NCBI GenBank assembly: GCA_031364965.1
Contig: JANLXF010000164.1
Span: 1-23,375, forward strand
Reading direction: 5' to 3'
From: JAOUEA01 sp031364965
GTDB lineage: Bacteria > Actinomycetota > UBA4738 > HRBIN12
DNA length: 23,375 nt
Shown: piece after piece, positions 8,098 through 14,858 of the stretch
Numbering within the stretch: position 1 is the first letter of the stretch
Layout of the letters: each line of letters opens with the position of its first letter
Notes under the pieces: generated by a model
What the model saw: only the letters and a program-made list of their open reading frames with translations
Database searches by the model: none
Told to the model about the DNA's origin: nothing
Made by a program: the position numbers and the translations under genes

Positions 8098-9153
8098 ATG
8101 CCGGACCTGCCCCGCTCACCGCTCCGCGTCGCGATGTTGGCGCCCATCTCGTGGCGCGTGCCGCCTCGACGATATGGCCCGTGGGAGCTCTTCGTCTCGC
8201 TGCTGACCGAGGGCCTCGTCGAGCGAGGCGTCGACGTCACGCTGTTCGCCACGGCCGATTCGGAGACCTCCGCCCGCCTGGTCGGGACGGCCCCCACCGG
8301 GTATTCGGAGGACCCGAGCTTGGACGCGAAGGTCTGGGAGGCGCTGCACATCGCCGCGGTGTTCGAGCGTGCGGCCGAGTTCGACCTGATCCACAACAGC
8401 TTCGATTTCTTGCCGCTGGCTTTCAGCGCGCTCGTCGAGACGCCGGTGGTCACCACGATCCACGGGTTCTCCTCGGAGCGGATCCTGCCGGTCTACGAGC
8501 GCTACAACGACCGGGGCTCGTACGTCGCCATCAGCGAGGCCGACCGTCACCCGGCGCTCGATTACGTCGCCACGATCCACCACGGGATCGACATGGGGCA
8601 GTTCCCGTTCCGTCCGGAGGCCGGCGGCTACCTCCTCTTCTTCGGGAGGATCCATCCGCACAAGGGCGTCGTGGAGGCGATCGACGTGGCCGAGCGCCTG
8701 GGGATGCCGCTCGTGATCGCCGGCATCGTGCAGGACCAGGCGTACTTCGTGGACCTGGTCGAGCGCCGGATCGACGGCGTCCGGGTGCGCTACGTTGGGC
8801 CGGTCGGCCCCGAAGAGCGCGGGACGCTCCTCGGTGGCGCGGTCGCGCTCCTGCACCTGATCAACTTCGACGAACCGTTCGGGTTCAGCGTCGTCGAGTC
8901 GATGGCGTGCGGGACGCCGGTGGTCGCGCGGGATCGCGGCTCGATGCCCGAGCTGATCCGCCCCGGCGAGAACGGGTTCCTGGTCGATTCGGTGGACGAG
9001 GCGGTGGCGGCGGTCGCGTCCGCGGCCCGGCTCGACCGGGCGACGGTCCGCGCCTCGGTGCAGGGGCGGTTCGATGTGGTGCGGATGGTCGACGAGTACA
9101 TCGAGGTGTACCACCGGGTGGTCGACCGGCATCTGGTCGCGCATGGAGGCTGA
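8098..9153 (+). CDS. GT4-family glycosyltransferase
   Basis: A 351-residue GT-B fold transferase that moves a sugar from a nucleotide-sugar donor to an unknown acceptor. The N-terminal half begins LRVAMLAPISWRVPPRRYGPWE, as in GT4 enzymes with a Gly-rich acceptor loop, then ADSETSAR and the beta strand VVTTIHGF. The second half starts with FFGRIHPHKG, where Arg and Lys contact the donor phosphates, and contains EPFGFSVVESMACGTPVVARDRG, whose E-x7-E pattern is the donor-sugar motif. No membrane segment. ATG at 8098 is chosen because of the -10 box six bases upstream; the longer open frame to the left is antisense to the 7603-7992 gene. Its end overlaps the glycoside hydrolase start by 11 bases. 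Confidence 0.92.
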   Translation: MPDLPRSPLRVAMLAPISWRVPPRRYGPWELFVSLLTEGLVERGVDVTLFATADSETSARLVGTAPTGYSEDPSLDAKVWEALHIAAVFERAAEFDLIHNSFDFLPLAFSALVETPVVTTIHGFSSERILPVYERYNDRGSYVAISEADRHPALDYVATIHHGIDMGQFPFRPEAGGYLLFFGRIHPHKGVVEAIDVAERLGMPLVIAGIVQDQAYFVDLVERRIDGVRVRYVGPVGPEERGTLLGGAVALLHLINFDEPFGFSVVESMACGTPVVARDRGSMPELIRPGENGFLVDSVDEAVAAVASAARLDRATVRASVQGRFDVVRMVDEYIEVYHRVVDRHLVAHGG

Positions 9154-10348
9154 GCCACGTGCGTTCCGGCTCGGGGTGAACTACTGGCCCGCCCGCACCG
9201 CGATGGACTGGTGGCCGCGGTTCGATCCGGCGGACGTGGCCACGGACTTCGACAGGATCGCGGCGGCGGGCTTGGACTCGGTGCGCTGCTTCCTGCGATG
9301 GGAGGACTTCCAGTCGGAACCGGACCGGGTGGATCGCACGATGCTCGGGCGCCTCGTGGACGTGGCCGACGCCGCGGCGCGCGCCGGACTGCAGCTGATG
9401 CCGACCCTGTTCACCGGCCACATGAGCGGGGTGAACTGGATCCCCGGCTGGGCGCTCGGCGGCGCCGAGCGCGATCCGCGGTTCCGCGTGGTCTCGGGCG
9501 GGCGTGTCACGGACGGCGGGCTCCGCAACTGGTTCACGGATGCCGGGGTGATGCGTGCGCAGGCGCTGCTCGCCGCCGAGGCGGCGGCCGCGCTCGCGGG
9601 TCACGACGCGCTGTGGGCCTGGGATCTGGGGAACGAGAGCTCCAACTGCTGCGTGCCGCCCGATCGCGAGCTCGGCCGCCGGTGGCTCGGCGAGACGACC
9701 GCCGCGATCCGCGGCGCCGACCCGGATGCGGTCATCACGATCGGCCTCCATATGGAAGACCTGGAGGAGGACCGGCACCTGGGCCCGCGCGAGGCGGCCG
9801 AGGAGTGCGACTTCCTGACGATGCACGGCTACCCGATCTACGCGCGGTGGGCCCAGGGGCCGCTCGACCACGACCTTGTCCCGTTCTTGGCCCGCATCAC
9901 ACGGTGGCTGGGGGAGGGGAAGGACGTGCTCTTCTCCGAGTTCGGTCTTCCGACGGCTCCCGTCGCGGCCCACGGGACCCTCGAGGCTGGCACACCCTCG
10001 GTGGTGTCTGAGGATGCGGCTGCGGCGTACACCGGCCTGGTGCTGGACGGGCTCCGCGAGGCGGGCGCCTCCGGGGCGATGCTCTGGTGCTACGCCGACT
10101 ACGCGCGCGAGATGTGGACCGAGCCGCCGCTGGACCAGGGACGGCACGAGCGGTCGTTCGGGCTCTGGCGTGCCGACGGCTCACCGAAGCCGGCGGTGGC
10201 GATCGTGACGGCAGCCGCCGGAGCCCCGCGAGCCGCCATCCCCGACGACCGGTGGATCGACATCGATCGGGGGACGTTCTTGGCGCGGCCGGGCGCCGAG
10301 CTGCCCAGGTTGTACGGGCGGTACCGCGCGACCATGTCGGCCGGTTGA
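9143..10348 (+). CDS. Clan-A (GH5-like) glycoside hydrolase, cytoplasmic
   Basis: A 401-residue (beta/alpha)8 hydrolase. The start GVNYWPARTAMDWWPRF is typical of the first strand in GH5- and GH2-type barrels. The probable acid/base is E165 in WAWDLGNESS (Asn-Glu after strand 4), and the probable nucleophile is E266 in VLFSEFGLPT (after strand 7). There is no signal peptide or membrane segment, so it should act in the cytoplasm. It starts at ATG 9143 inside the end of the GT4 gene, suggesting coupled translation and a shared substrate, for example remodelling or recycling a glycoside made by the transferase. GH family and substrate cannot be fixed from sequence; mannosidase or glucosidase are possible. 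The stop lies in the hairpin shared with the convergent apbE. Confidence 0.85.
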   Translation: MEAEPRAFRLGVNYWPARTAMDWWPRFDPADVATDFDRIAAAGLDSVRCFLRWEDFQSEPDRVDRTMLGRLVDVADAAARAGLQLMPTLFTGHMSGVNWIPGWALGGAERDPRFRVVSGGRVTDGGLRNWFTDAGVMRAQALLAAEAAAALAGHDALWAWDLGNESSNCCVPPDRELGRRWLGETTAAIRGADPDAVITIGLHMEDLEEDRHLGPREAAEECDFLTMHGYPIYARWAQGPLDHDLVPFLARITRWLGEGKDVLFSEFGLPTAPVAAHGTLEAGTPSVVSEDAAAAYTGLVLDGLREAGASGAMLWCYADYAREMWTEPPLDQGRHERSFGLWRADGSPKPAVAIVTAAAGAPRAAIPDDRWIDIDRGTFLARPGAELPRLYGRYRATMSAG

Positions 10349-10370
10349 CCGGCCGGCATGGCCCCGGTCA
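10346..10370. terminator. Bidirectional terminator hairpin between convergent genes
   Basis: TGACCGG (10346-10352) and CCGGTCA (10364-10370) form a perfect 7-bp inverted repeat with an 11-base G/C-rich loop. The left arm contains the TGA of the hydrolase gene, and the right arm contains the complement of the apbE stop, so both convergent genes end within the hairpin. Confidence 0.55.
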
Positions 10371-11261
10371 GGCGGCGAGCGGCATGCTCGTCACGACCGA
10401 GCCGTCTTCGAGCACCAGCGTCGCGGCGAGATCCCCGAGCGCGGGCACCCCGCGCAGCAACGCGACCTTCGCGTTGACCTCGGCCTCGGCGCACGTGTCG
10501 GCCCAGATGCTGGCCTGCACGACATCGGTAGCGGCGGGAAGGCCCGTGCGCGGATCGATCAGGTGGTGCAGGTTCGGCCCCCACGAGCGCCGCACGATCG
10601 ACGAAGTCGCCAACGCGCCGTGGGTGAGCGACAGGCGGAGCACTTCGACCTGGGCGTCGAAGGGGTGCTCGACCCCGATCGGGATCCCGCCGCGCGGCAG
10701 ATCGCCGAACGTCCGGATGTCGCCGCCGGCGTCGACGAGACCCCACGGGACGATCTCGGCCGCCAGGCGCGCCGCCCGGTCGGCGGTCCAACCCTTGGCG
10801 ATCCCGCCCAGGTCGAGCCCCACCCCGTCGGGCAGGCGGAGCAGGTCGAGGTCGAGCACGATCTCGCGCCAACGGCCGGTGGGCGTGGGGGGTCGAAGCA
10901 CCTCGCGGGCCGTGACGATCACGTCCTCGAAGGTGCGGTCGTAACCGGCGGCGATCATCGCGGGCAGCACGGTGGGATCGAAGAGACCGTCGGTGGCAGC
11001 CGCGGCTCGCAGGGCGCGACCGACGAGCGCGGCGAACGGGCCGGACACGCGGGTGGGGCGTGTCTCGGCTCGGTTCGCGATCGAGAGCTCGCTGTCGGCA
11101 CGGAACCGCGAGAACCGCTGCTCCTGTTCGGCGAACTCCTCCTCGACCGCGTGGAGGGCCCGGTCTCGGACGATCGGCTCGACATCGCCCGGGGTGATCA
11201 GCACCACGGAGCTGCCCATCGCGCGGAAGACGTCGCGCCCGAGCTTCATGTCGGTCTGCAT
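10368..11261 (-). CDS. apbE: ApbE-type FAD:protein FMN transferase
   Basis: A 297-residue enzyme that moves FMN from FAD to a Thr or Ser of target proteins, usually parts of extracytoplasmic electron-transfer chains. Family features are the MGSSV segment near the N-terminus, GLFDPTVLPA, the FAD-binding DLGGIAKGW followed by VDAGGDIRTFG, HHLIDPRTG, and the metal-site Asp in ADTCAEAEVNAK. No lipoprotein signal is visible, unlike many Gram-negative ApbEs, so this form may be cytoplasmic. The start at 11261 is fixed by AAGGAG seven bases upstream (11268-11273), which overlaps the TAA of the preceding gene. It is the third gene of a minus-strand operon with two small membrane or exported proteins; neither has a clear flavinylation motif (D-x-SGAT/S-x-T). 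Confidence 0.92.
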   Translation of the reverse strand: MQTDMKLGRDVFRAMGSSVVLITPGDVEPIVRDRALHAVEEEFAEQEQRFSRFRADSELSIANRAETRPTRVSGPFAALVGRALRAAAATDGLFDPTVLPAMIAAGYDRTFEDVIVTAREVLRPPTPTGRWREIVLDLDLLRLPDGVGLDLGGIAKGWTADRAARLAAEIVPWGLVDAGGDIRTFGDLPRGGIPIGVEHPFDAQVEVLRLSLTHGALATSSIVRRSWGPNLHHLIDPRTGLPAATDVVQASIWADTCAEAEVNAKVALLRGVPALGDLAATLVLEDGSVVTSMPLAA

Positions 11262-11271
11262 CGTCAGCTCC

Positions 11272-11589
11272 TTAGGGAGGTGGCGCCGAGGCGCCGGTGG
11301 TGGTGACGGGGGCGCTCTTGACCGTGGGCGCCGCGGACGTGCTCGTGGTCGTGGCCGAGGACCGGATCACCTTGACCCGCGTCGCGCCCGCGGGCGCGTT
11401 CAGCACCGTGACCGTGCTCCCGGCCGGCACCACGATCACCTGCGGCGTGGTGGACCGTGCGGTCGTCGTGGCCACCGGAACGAACTGGAAGGCCACCCAG
11501 GGGAGCGCGAACGCTGCCCCACCGGCCGCCCACGCGACCACCCGCACGGTCTTCTTGCTGAGGCGCTTCTTCTTCGTGGTGGCGTCCAT
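11272..11589 (-). CDS. Small single-span membrane protein of the apbE operon
   Basis: A 105-residue protein starting MDATTKKKRLSKKTVRVVAW: a Lys/Arg-rich cytoplasmic N-terminus, one hydrophobic segment (about 15-37, AWAAGGAAFALPWVAFQFVP) and an extracytoplasmic Thr/Ser/Ala/Pro-rich tail. The positive charge before the helix predicts N-in, C-out orientation. The tail holds a short beta-rich part (PQVIVVPAGSTVTVL). ATG at 11589 is preceded by AGAGGGA about ten bases upstream. The gene ends 10 bases before apbE, whose ribosome-binding site overlaps this stop. The family is not recognised; a role in presenting or anchoring a redox partner of ApbE is speculation from gene order. Confidence 0.75.
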   Translation of the reverse strand: MDATTKKKRLSKKTVRVVAWAAGGAAFALPWVAFQFVPVATTTARSTTPQVIVVPAGSTVTVLNAPAGATRVKVIRSSATTTSTSAAPTVKSAPVTTTGASAPPP

Positions 11590-11594
11590 GACGA

Positions 11595-11780
11595 TCAGTC
11601 CCTCTCCGGGTTGACGGGAGCGGGTGCGGCGGCGGCCGGAGCCGCCGGCGCGGCGGTCTGGACCACGATCTGGACCGGCGCGGCCGCGCTCGAGTGAAGC
11701 GTCGCGACCCGGGAGGCGGTGCCCGCCATGAGCGCGACGACAAGGCCGGCGGCGATGATGATCGATGACCTGCGGTTCAT
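11595..11780 (-). CDS. Small exported or membrane-anchored Ala/Pro-rich protein
   Basis: A 61-residue protein beginning MNRRSSIIIAAGLVVALMAG, a short basic end followed by one hydrophobic segment (about 7-21) that could be a signal peptide or anchor. The rest is an Ala/Pro-rich tail with a QIVVQ strand, similar in style to the next protein, which has PQVIVVP. ATG at 11780 has AGGAAGGAC ending about five bases upstream. It is the first gene of the operon and ends five bases before the next start. Function unknown; low-complexity composition limits homology inference. Confidence 0.65.
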   Translation of the reverse strand: MNRRSSIIIAAGLVVALMAGTASRVATLHSSAAAPVQIVVQTAAPAAPAAAAPAPVNPERD

Positions 11781-11887
11781 GTCGGGTCCTTCCTCTCGGT
11801 GATCCCGATGGGATCGGTACACCCCTAGTTGACGCCCGGGCGCGATAACCGAGAGCTAAGGGATGGGCGCATGATCCATAGCCGCGT

Positions 11888-11918
11888 GTGACGGCTGTGT
11901 GGTGATGCGAGATAGGCT
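11888..11918 (+). promoter_or_regulatory. Putative promoter of the leaderless small ORF
   Basis: A TAGGCT -10 box (11913-11918) lies six bases before the GTG at 11925. A GTGACG element at 11888-11893 matches four bases of the -35 consensus, with a 19-base spacer. The same GATAGGCTG string recurs at 22061. Confidence 0.45.
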
Positions 11919-11924
11919 GCGCGA

Positions 11925-12095
11925 GTGGCGAGCATGACGTCCTCGATCGACAGAGTGCTGCGCAAGGTTCGAGCGCGCGCGGAAGCTCGTCGGCAGCGCG
12001 CCCTGGATCGGGCGAAGGCGCGGATCGAGTTCGACCCCACGCACGGCGGCAGCATCTGGCGATCGGGCAAGGGGGGAACCCCGCACCCGGGCTGA
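11925..12095 (+). CDS. Leaderless small ORF, 56 residues
   Basis: This short frame starts at GTG 11925 exactly six bases after a TAGGCT -10 box, the same arrangement as cysM and the glycosyltransferase, and ends at TGA 12093-12095. The product begins VASMTSSIDRVLRKVRARAE, has a strongly basic, probably helical N-terminal two-thirds (many Arg and Lys), and a Gly-rich tail (FDPTHGGSIWRSGKGG). There is no signal peptide or membrane segment. Codon use matches the surroundings. The gene lies between the divergent apbE operon and the GH26 gene, whose start is 59 bases downstream, so they may share a transcript. The family is not recognised; nucleic-acid binding or a regulatory leader role are possible but unproven. 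Confidence 0.55.
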   Translation: MASMTSSIDRVLRKVRARAEARRQRALDRAKARIEFDPTHGGSIWRSGKGGTPHPG

Positions 12096-12154
12096 TCGAA
12101 CGATCGCTCGTCGACCCTCCCGTGCTGAAGGGCCCAACGCGTAGAGGAAGTGAA

Positions 12155-13255
12155 ATGGACAGAAGAGAGTTCCTCAAGAGAGCGGGCCTGCTGGCGGGGG
12201 GAGCCGCGGGCCTCGGCGCCCTCGACCTCTCGACCGCCTTCGCGGCGACGCCGACGCGCGACCCGTCGCTGGTGAAGTCGTGGGGTGGGCTCGTGGTACC
12301 GGAGAGCGGCGTGTACTTCGGCGCCGACGACACCACCAGAGGGTTCACCACGGCGAACGGCATCGAGACCCAGCTCGGCCGCCGCATGGCGATCCGTAAC
12401 CGTCGGTACGCCTGGCTCAAGCCCGTCCCCAACGCCGCCCACCTCGCCGATCTGCAGCTGACGAACCCGAACGTCGTCCCGATGCTGTCGTTCCAGAAAG
12501 ACAAGGTGTTCCCGACGAAGGGAGGCTGGCCCGGCGGCGGCGACACCAGGGTCACGAGTTTCGGCCAGGGCCTCGACCGCATCGCCAACGGGGAATTCGA
12601 CTCCTACTGGACGACCGCCGCGAAGAACCTCAAGGCGCTCAACACGCCGGTCATCTTCCGCCTATGGATGGAGATGAACGGCAAGCACAATCCTTACGCC
12701 TCGATGTGGCAGGGAGGCGTGGGCGTCGGTGAGATCAGCTTCATCGCGGCATGGAGGCGGGTGCACGGCATCTTCGCCGCGAACGGTGCCACGCTCGGCA
12801 CGGGCGGCAACGTGATCTTCGTCTTCTGCGCGCAGCGGATGAGCACGAGCGGCACGTGGAAGGCGTACTGGCCCGGCGATGCGTTCGTGGATTGGAGCGG
12901 CCTCGATCTGTACCGCACGACGTTCGTCGCGGGGACCGAGAACACCGCGGGCGACATGGACACCTACCCCTGGGCGATCGCGCACGGCAAGCCCTTCATC
13001 GTGTGCGAGGCGGGATTCGATCAGGGCAAGGTCGTCAGGACGAGAGCCGGGTCGTTCGACAAGGACGGCACCGTCACGGGCAGGAGCATCATCCTCGATA
13101 CGCTCGCCCAGGTGAAGGTGCACCCACAGTGCGTCGCATACGTGCACTGGAACAACATCGGCCCGCTGACGAACGACTTCGTGGACACGTCCCCTACGTC
13201 AGTCCAGCAGTACCGCACGATGGCGGCAGACCCGTACTTCGGCTTGGTGCGGTGA
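12155..13255 (+). CDS. Tat-exported GH26-like endo-glycanase (mannanase-like)
   Basis: A 366-residue enzyme with a twin-arginine signal (MDRREFLKRAGLLAGGAAG, cleavage near AFA-ATP, about residue 30). The barrel carries GH26 signatures: RLWMEMNGKHNPY with probable acid/base E173, the helix AAWRRVHGIF followed by NVIFVF (matching the WRxV...NV pattern), DLYR, and probable nucleophile E285 in PFIVCEAGF. GH26 enzymes cleave beta-mannans, beta-1,3-xylans or mixed-linked glucans; the substrate here is open. ATG at 12155 has GAGGAAG (12144-12150) upstream; an ATG at 12122 would break the Tat signal's N-terminal position. The stop is only 11 bases from the copy of the tRNA-Leu 3' end at 13267. Confidence 0.85.
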   Translation: MDRREFLKRAGLLAGGAAGLGALDLSTAFAATPTRDPSLVKSWGGLVVPESGVYFGADDTTRGFTTANGIETQLGRRMAIRNRRYAWLKPVPNAAHLADLQLTNPNVVPMLSFQKDKVFPTKGGWPGGGDTRVTSFGQGLDRIANGEFDSYWTTAAKNLKALNTPVIFRLWMEMNGKHNPYASMWQGGVGVGEISFIAAWRRVHGIFAANGATLGTGGNVIFVFCAQRMSTSGTWKAYWPGDAFVDWSGLDLYRTTFVAGTENTAGDMDTYPWAIAHGKPFIVCEAGFDQGKVVRTRAGSFDKDGTVTGRSIILDTLAQVKVHPQCVAYVHWNNIGPLTNDFVDTSPTSVQQYRTMAADPYFGLVR

Positions 13256-13266
13256 CGGACGTCGAA

Positions 13267-13287
13267 GTGCGAGAGGGGGGAGTCGAA
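13267..13287 (-). repeat. Copy of the tRNA-Leu 3' end (probable att site, left)
   Basis: These 21 bases are identical and in the same orientation to 16012-16032, the 3' end of the tRNA-Leu(UAG) gene: part of the T-loop, the 3' T-stem, the 3' acceptor strand, the discriminator base and the first C of CCA. Bases on either side differ. Duplication of a tRNA 3' end is the normal result of tyrosine-recombinase integration into a tRNA gene, so this is read as the distal attachment site of an element filling 13288-16011. Confidence 0.75.
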
Positions 13288-13655
13288 GTTCACGTCCCGC
13301 GTAGTGGTGTAGTTCCTCACCGTACAGGTCAGCTCTTGAAGCACTATGCGGGAGGCAGCTGGGCGCTGACCCCCTCCTCCTCGAGCGGCGGTCGCTCGAG
13401 CATCGCCATGGAGGACTCCGACAGGTAGCGGCGGTCCGAGACGGCCCACTCGTCGTGGGCCTCGTGCAACATCGCCTCGACCTTGGGCAGTGAACGCCCG
13501 AACATCACCGCTATCGTGGAGAACTGCTCGTGGACGTGTGCGGCGTCGGGCTGGGCGAAGATCGTGCGGATCGCGGCCAGCACCATCTCGGCGTTGCCCT
13601 TGGGGATCTGGGCCAAGACGTTGCGCAAGAAATGCACCTTGCGCCCTGCTCCGAT
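13288..13655 (-). mobile_element. IS256 (mutator)-type element remnant
   Basis: The minus strand holds the C-terminal part of an IS256-family transposase, followed (13288-13320) by a sequence resembling the terminal inverted repeat of actinobacterial IS256 elements (ACTACACCACTACGCGGGAC read on the minus strand). That end abuts the tRNA-derived repeat at 13267-13287. The left part of the element, including the transposase N-terminus and the other terminal repeat, is missing. Resemblance of the terminal sequence is from memory of the family, not a search. Confidence 0.6.
13344..13655 (-). pseudogene. Truncated, internally deleted IS256-family transposase
   Basis: Residues from RKVHFLRNVLAQIPKGNAEM to the end match the IS256/mutator transposase region after the second catalytic Asp (usual text QRCRVHFxRNLL...). 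The N-terminal half is absent; the open frame continues to 13790, but those first 46 residues are not transposase-like. Within the fragment, KVEAMLHEA is joined near 13460 directly to HDEWAVSDRRYLSESS. In intact proteins about 60-80 residues lie between these points, including the conserved NPLERxNxEIKRR with the catalytic Glu. The copy has therefore lost both the start and the active site and cannot transpose. The natural C-terminal tail and stop are kept. Confidence 0.75.
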
Positions 13656-13759
13656 CGATGGACGCGGGGTGTTTAGCGTAGGCCGAATGGGGTAGGCGGA
13701 CCCCAGCGCACGGTTCCTGCAGTCTTGACCCGACCTACGGTCCATGAGCCGGTTGACGC

Positions 13760-14836
13760 GTGAGCGCCGACCCTCCGACGGGAGATCCATTGGGAACCAA
13801 AGATCTGCTCACCGCCCAGATGGACTCGCGCGACGGTGTCTGCAGCATCACGTTGAGCGGTGAGCTCGACATGTCGAATATGGCCCTCCTGAGCGACCAT
13901 CTCGCTCGGCCGCTGGGCGACGACGTCACCGCGATCGTCCTCGACCTGCGAAGCCTCACCTTCATGGACTCAGCGGGCCTTAATGCGATCGTCGTGGCAC
14001 GGGACCAGGCCAACGCGAGGGGGCACGGCCTCGCCCTGGTGGGGGCGAGGCGAGCCACGCTGCGCCTCATCGAACTCACGGGCACGGAGTTCCTCTTGGA
14101 CGGGTTGGACGGGCGGAATCCGGATCGTGCGTCCCACCGCTCAGGCTCACCTTCGATTCAGCCGGAGCCTCCCGTCGCCCGCAGAGCGCTGGCAGTTGTC
14201 CCTCCGCTCGCCACGGTCAGCCCGATCCGTAGATCTTCGTTGCCTGTTGGTGACTCCGGCCAGGCGTACGATTCGGACCTGATTGATCGGATCGCCGACG
14301 GCGACGCGAGCGCTTTCACCGACCTCTTCGACCGCTACGCCACGACGGCCATGGCCCTCGCCCGTCGGGTCCTCGGCCACGGTAACCTCGCAGAAGAGGT
14401 TGTACAGGAGGGGTTCCTTGCCGTCTGGCGCACCCCGGAGGGATACCGCTCTGAGCGCGGATCGGTTCGCTCGTGGTTGTTGTCCATCGTCCACCACCGG
14501 GCCGTGGACCTGGTACGCCGGGAGGAGTCCCAACGTGCGTGCTCCGTTCGGGCGGCGATCGGTTGCGTAAACGAGGGACCTGCTGATCCCGGGGACCTGG
14601 TCGTGAGAGATGTTGGCTTGGCGGAGGACCAACGGAGGATTCAGGAGGCCCTGGCGGCGCTGCCGCCGGCGCAAAAGCAGGTCATCGAGCTGATGTACTT
14701 CGGAGGGCTCTCGCAGTCGAGGATCTCGGAGTATCTGTCGGTGCCACTCGGGACGGTGAAGTCTCGGACCCTGTTGGGGATGCGGCGACTGCGCGCGGCG
14801 CTGGGGGATATTGAGCGCCTAGGCAGCTCAGACTGA
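13760..14836 (+). CDS. STAS domain fused to an ECF sigma factor
   Basis: A single 358-codon frame joins two regulatory domains. Residues 15-118 form a STAS (anti-sigma-factor antagonist) domain: GVCSITLSGELDMSN, VLDLRSLTFMDSAGLNAIVVA and a C-terminal ELTGTEFLLDG. A Pro/Ser/Arg-rich linker (119-170) follows. Residues 171-255 are sigma-70 region 2 (ADGDASAFTDLFDRYA, LAEEVVQEGFLAVWR, SWLLSIVHHRAVDLVRRE), and 290-347 are region 4 (LPPAQKQVIELMYFGGLSQSRISEYLSVPLGTVKSRT). GTG at 13760 is the longest start; TTG at 13790 with GGGAG upstream is an alternative. The usual phospho-acceptor position (second Ser of DSSG) is Ala72. A TACGAT box at 14267-14272 within the linker could give a shorter sigma-only transcript. 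No anti-sigma gene is adjacent. It lies between the two tRNA-Leu repeats. Confidence 0.85.
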   Translation: MSADPPTGDPLGTKDLLTAQMDSRDGVCSITLSGELDMSNMALLSDHLARPLGDDVTAIVLDLRSLTFMDSAGLNAIVVARDQANARGHGLALVGARRATLRLIELTGTEFLLDGLDGRNPDRASHRSGSPSIQPEPPVARRALAVVPPLATVSPIRRSSLPVGDSGQAYDSDLIDRIADGDASAFTDLFDRYATTAMALARRVLGHGNLAEEVVQEGFLAVWRTPEGYRSERGSVRSWLLSIVHHRAVDLVRREESQRACSVRAAIGCVNEGPADPGDLVVRDVGLAEDQRRIQEALAALPPAQKQVIELMYFGGLSQSRISEYLSVPLGTVKSRTLLGMRRLRAALGDIERLGSSD

Positions 14837-14858
14837 TACGCGCTCTCCAATCAGGACT

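Noticed and set aside
11272..12588. 438-codon minus-strand open frame
   Set aside because: Only the last 105 codons look like a protein (start 11589 with a ribosome-binding site); the rest is antisense to the small ORF and the GH26 gene.
14267..14284. Separate leaderless start for the sigma part of the STAS-sigma fusion
   Set aside because: A TACGAT box lies six bases before a CTG, but CTG is a rare start and the fused frame is continuous, so it is only noted as a possible internal promoter.
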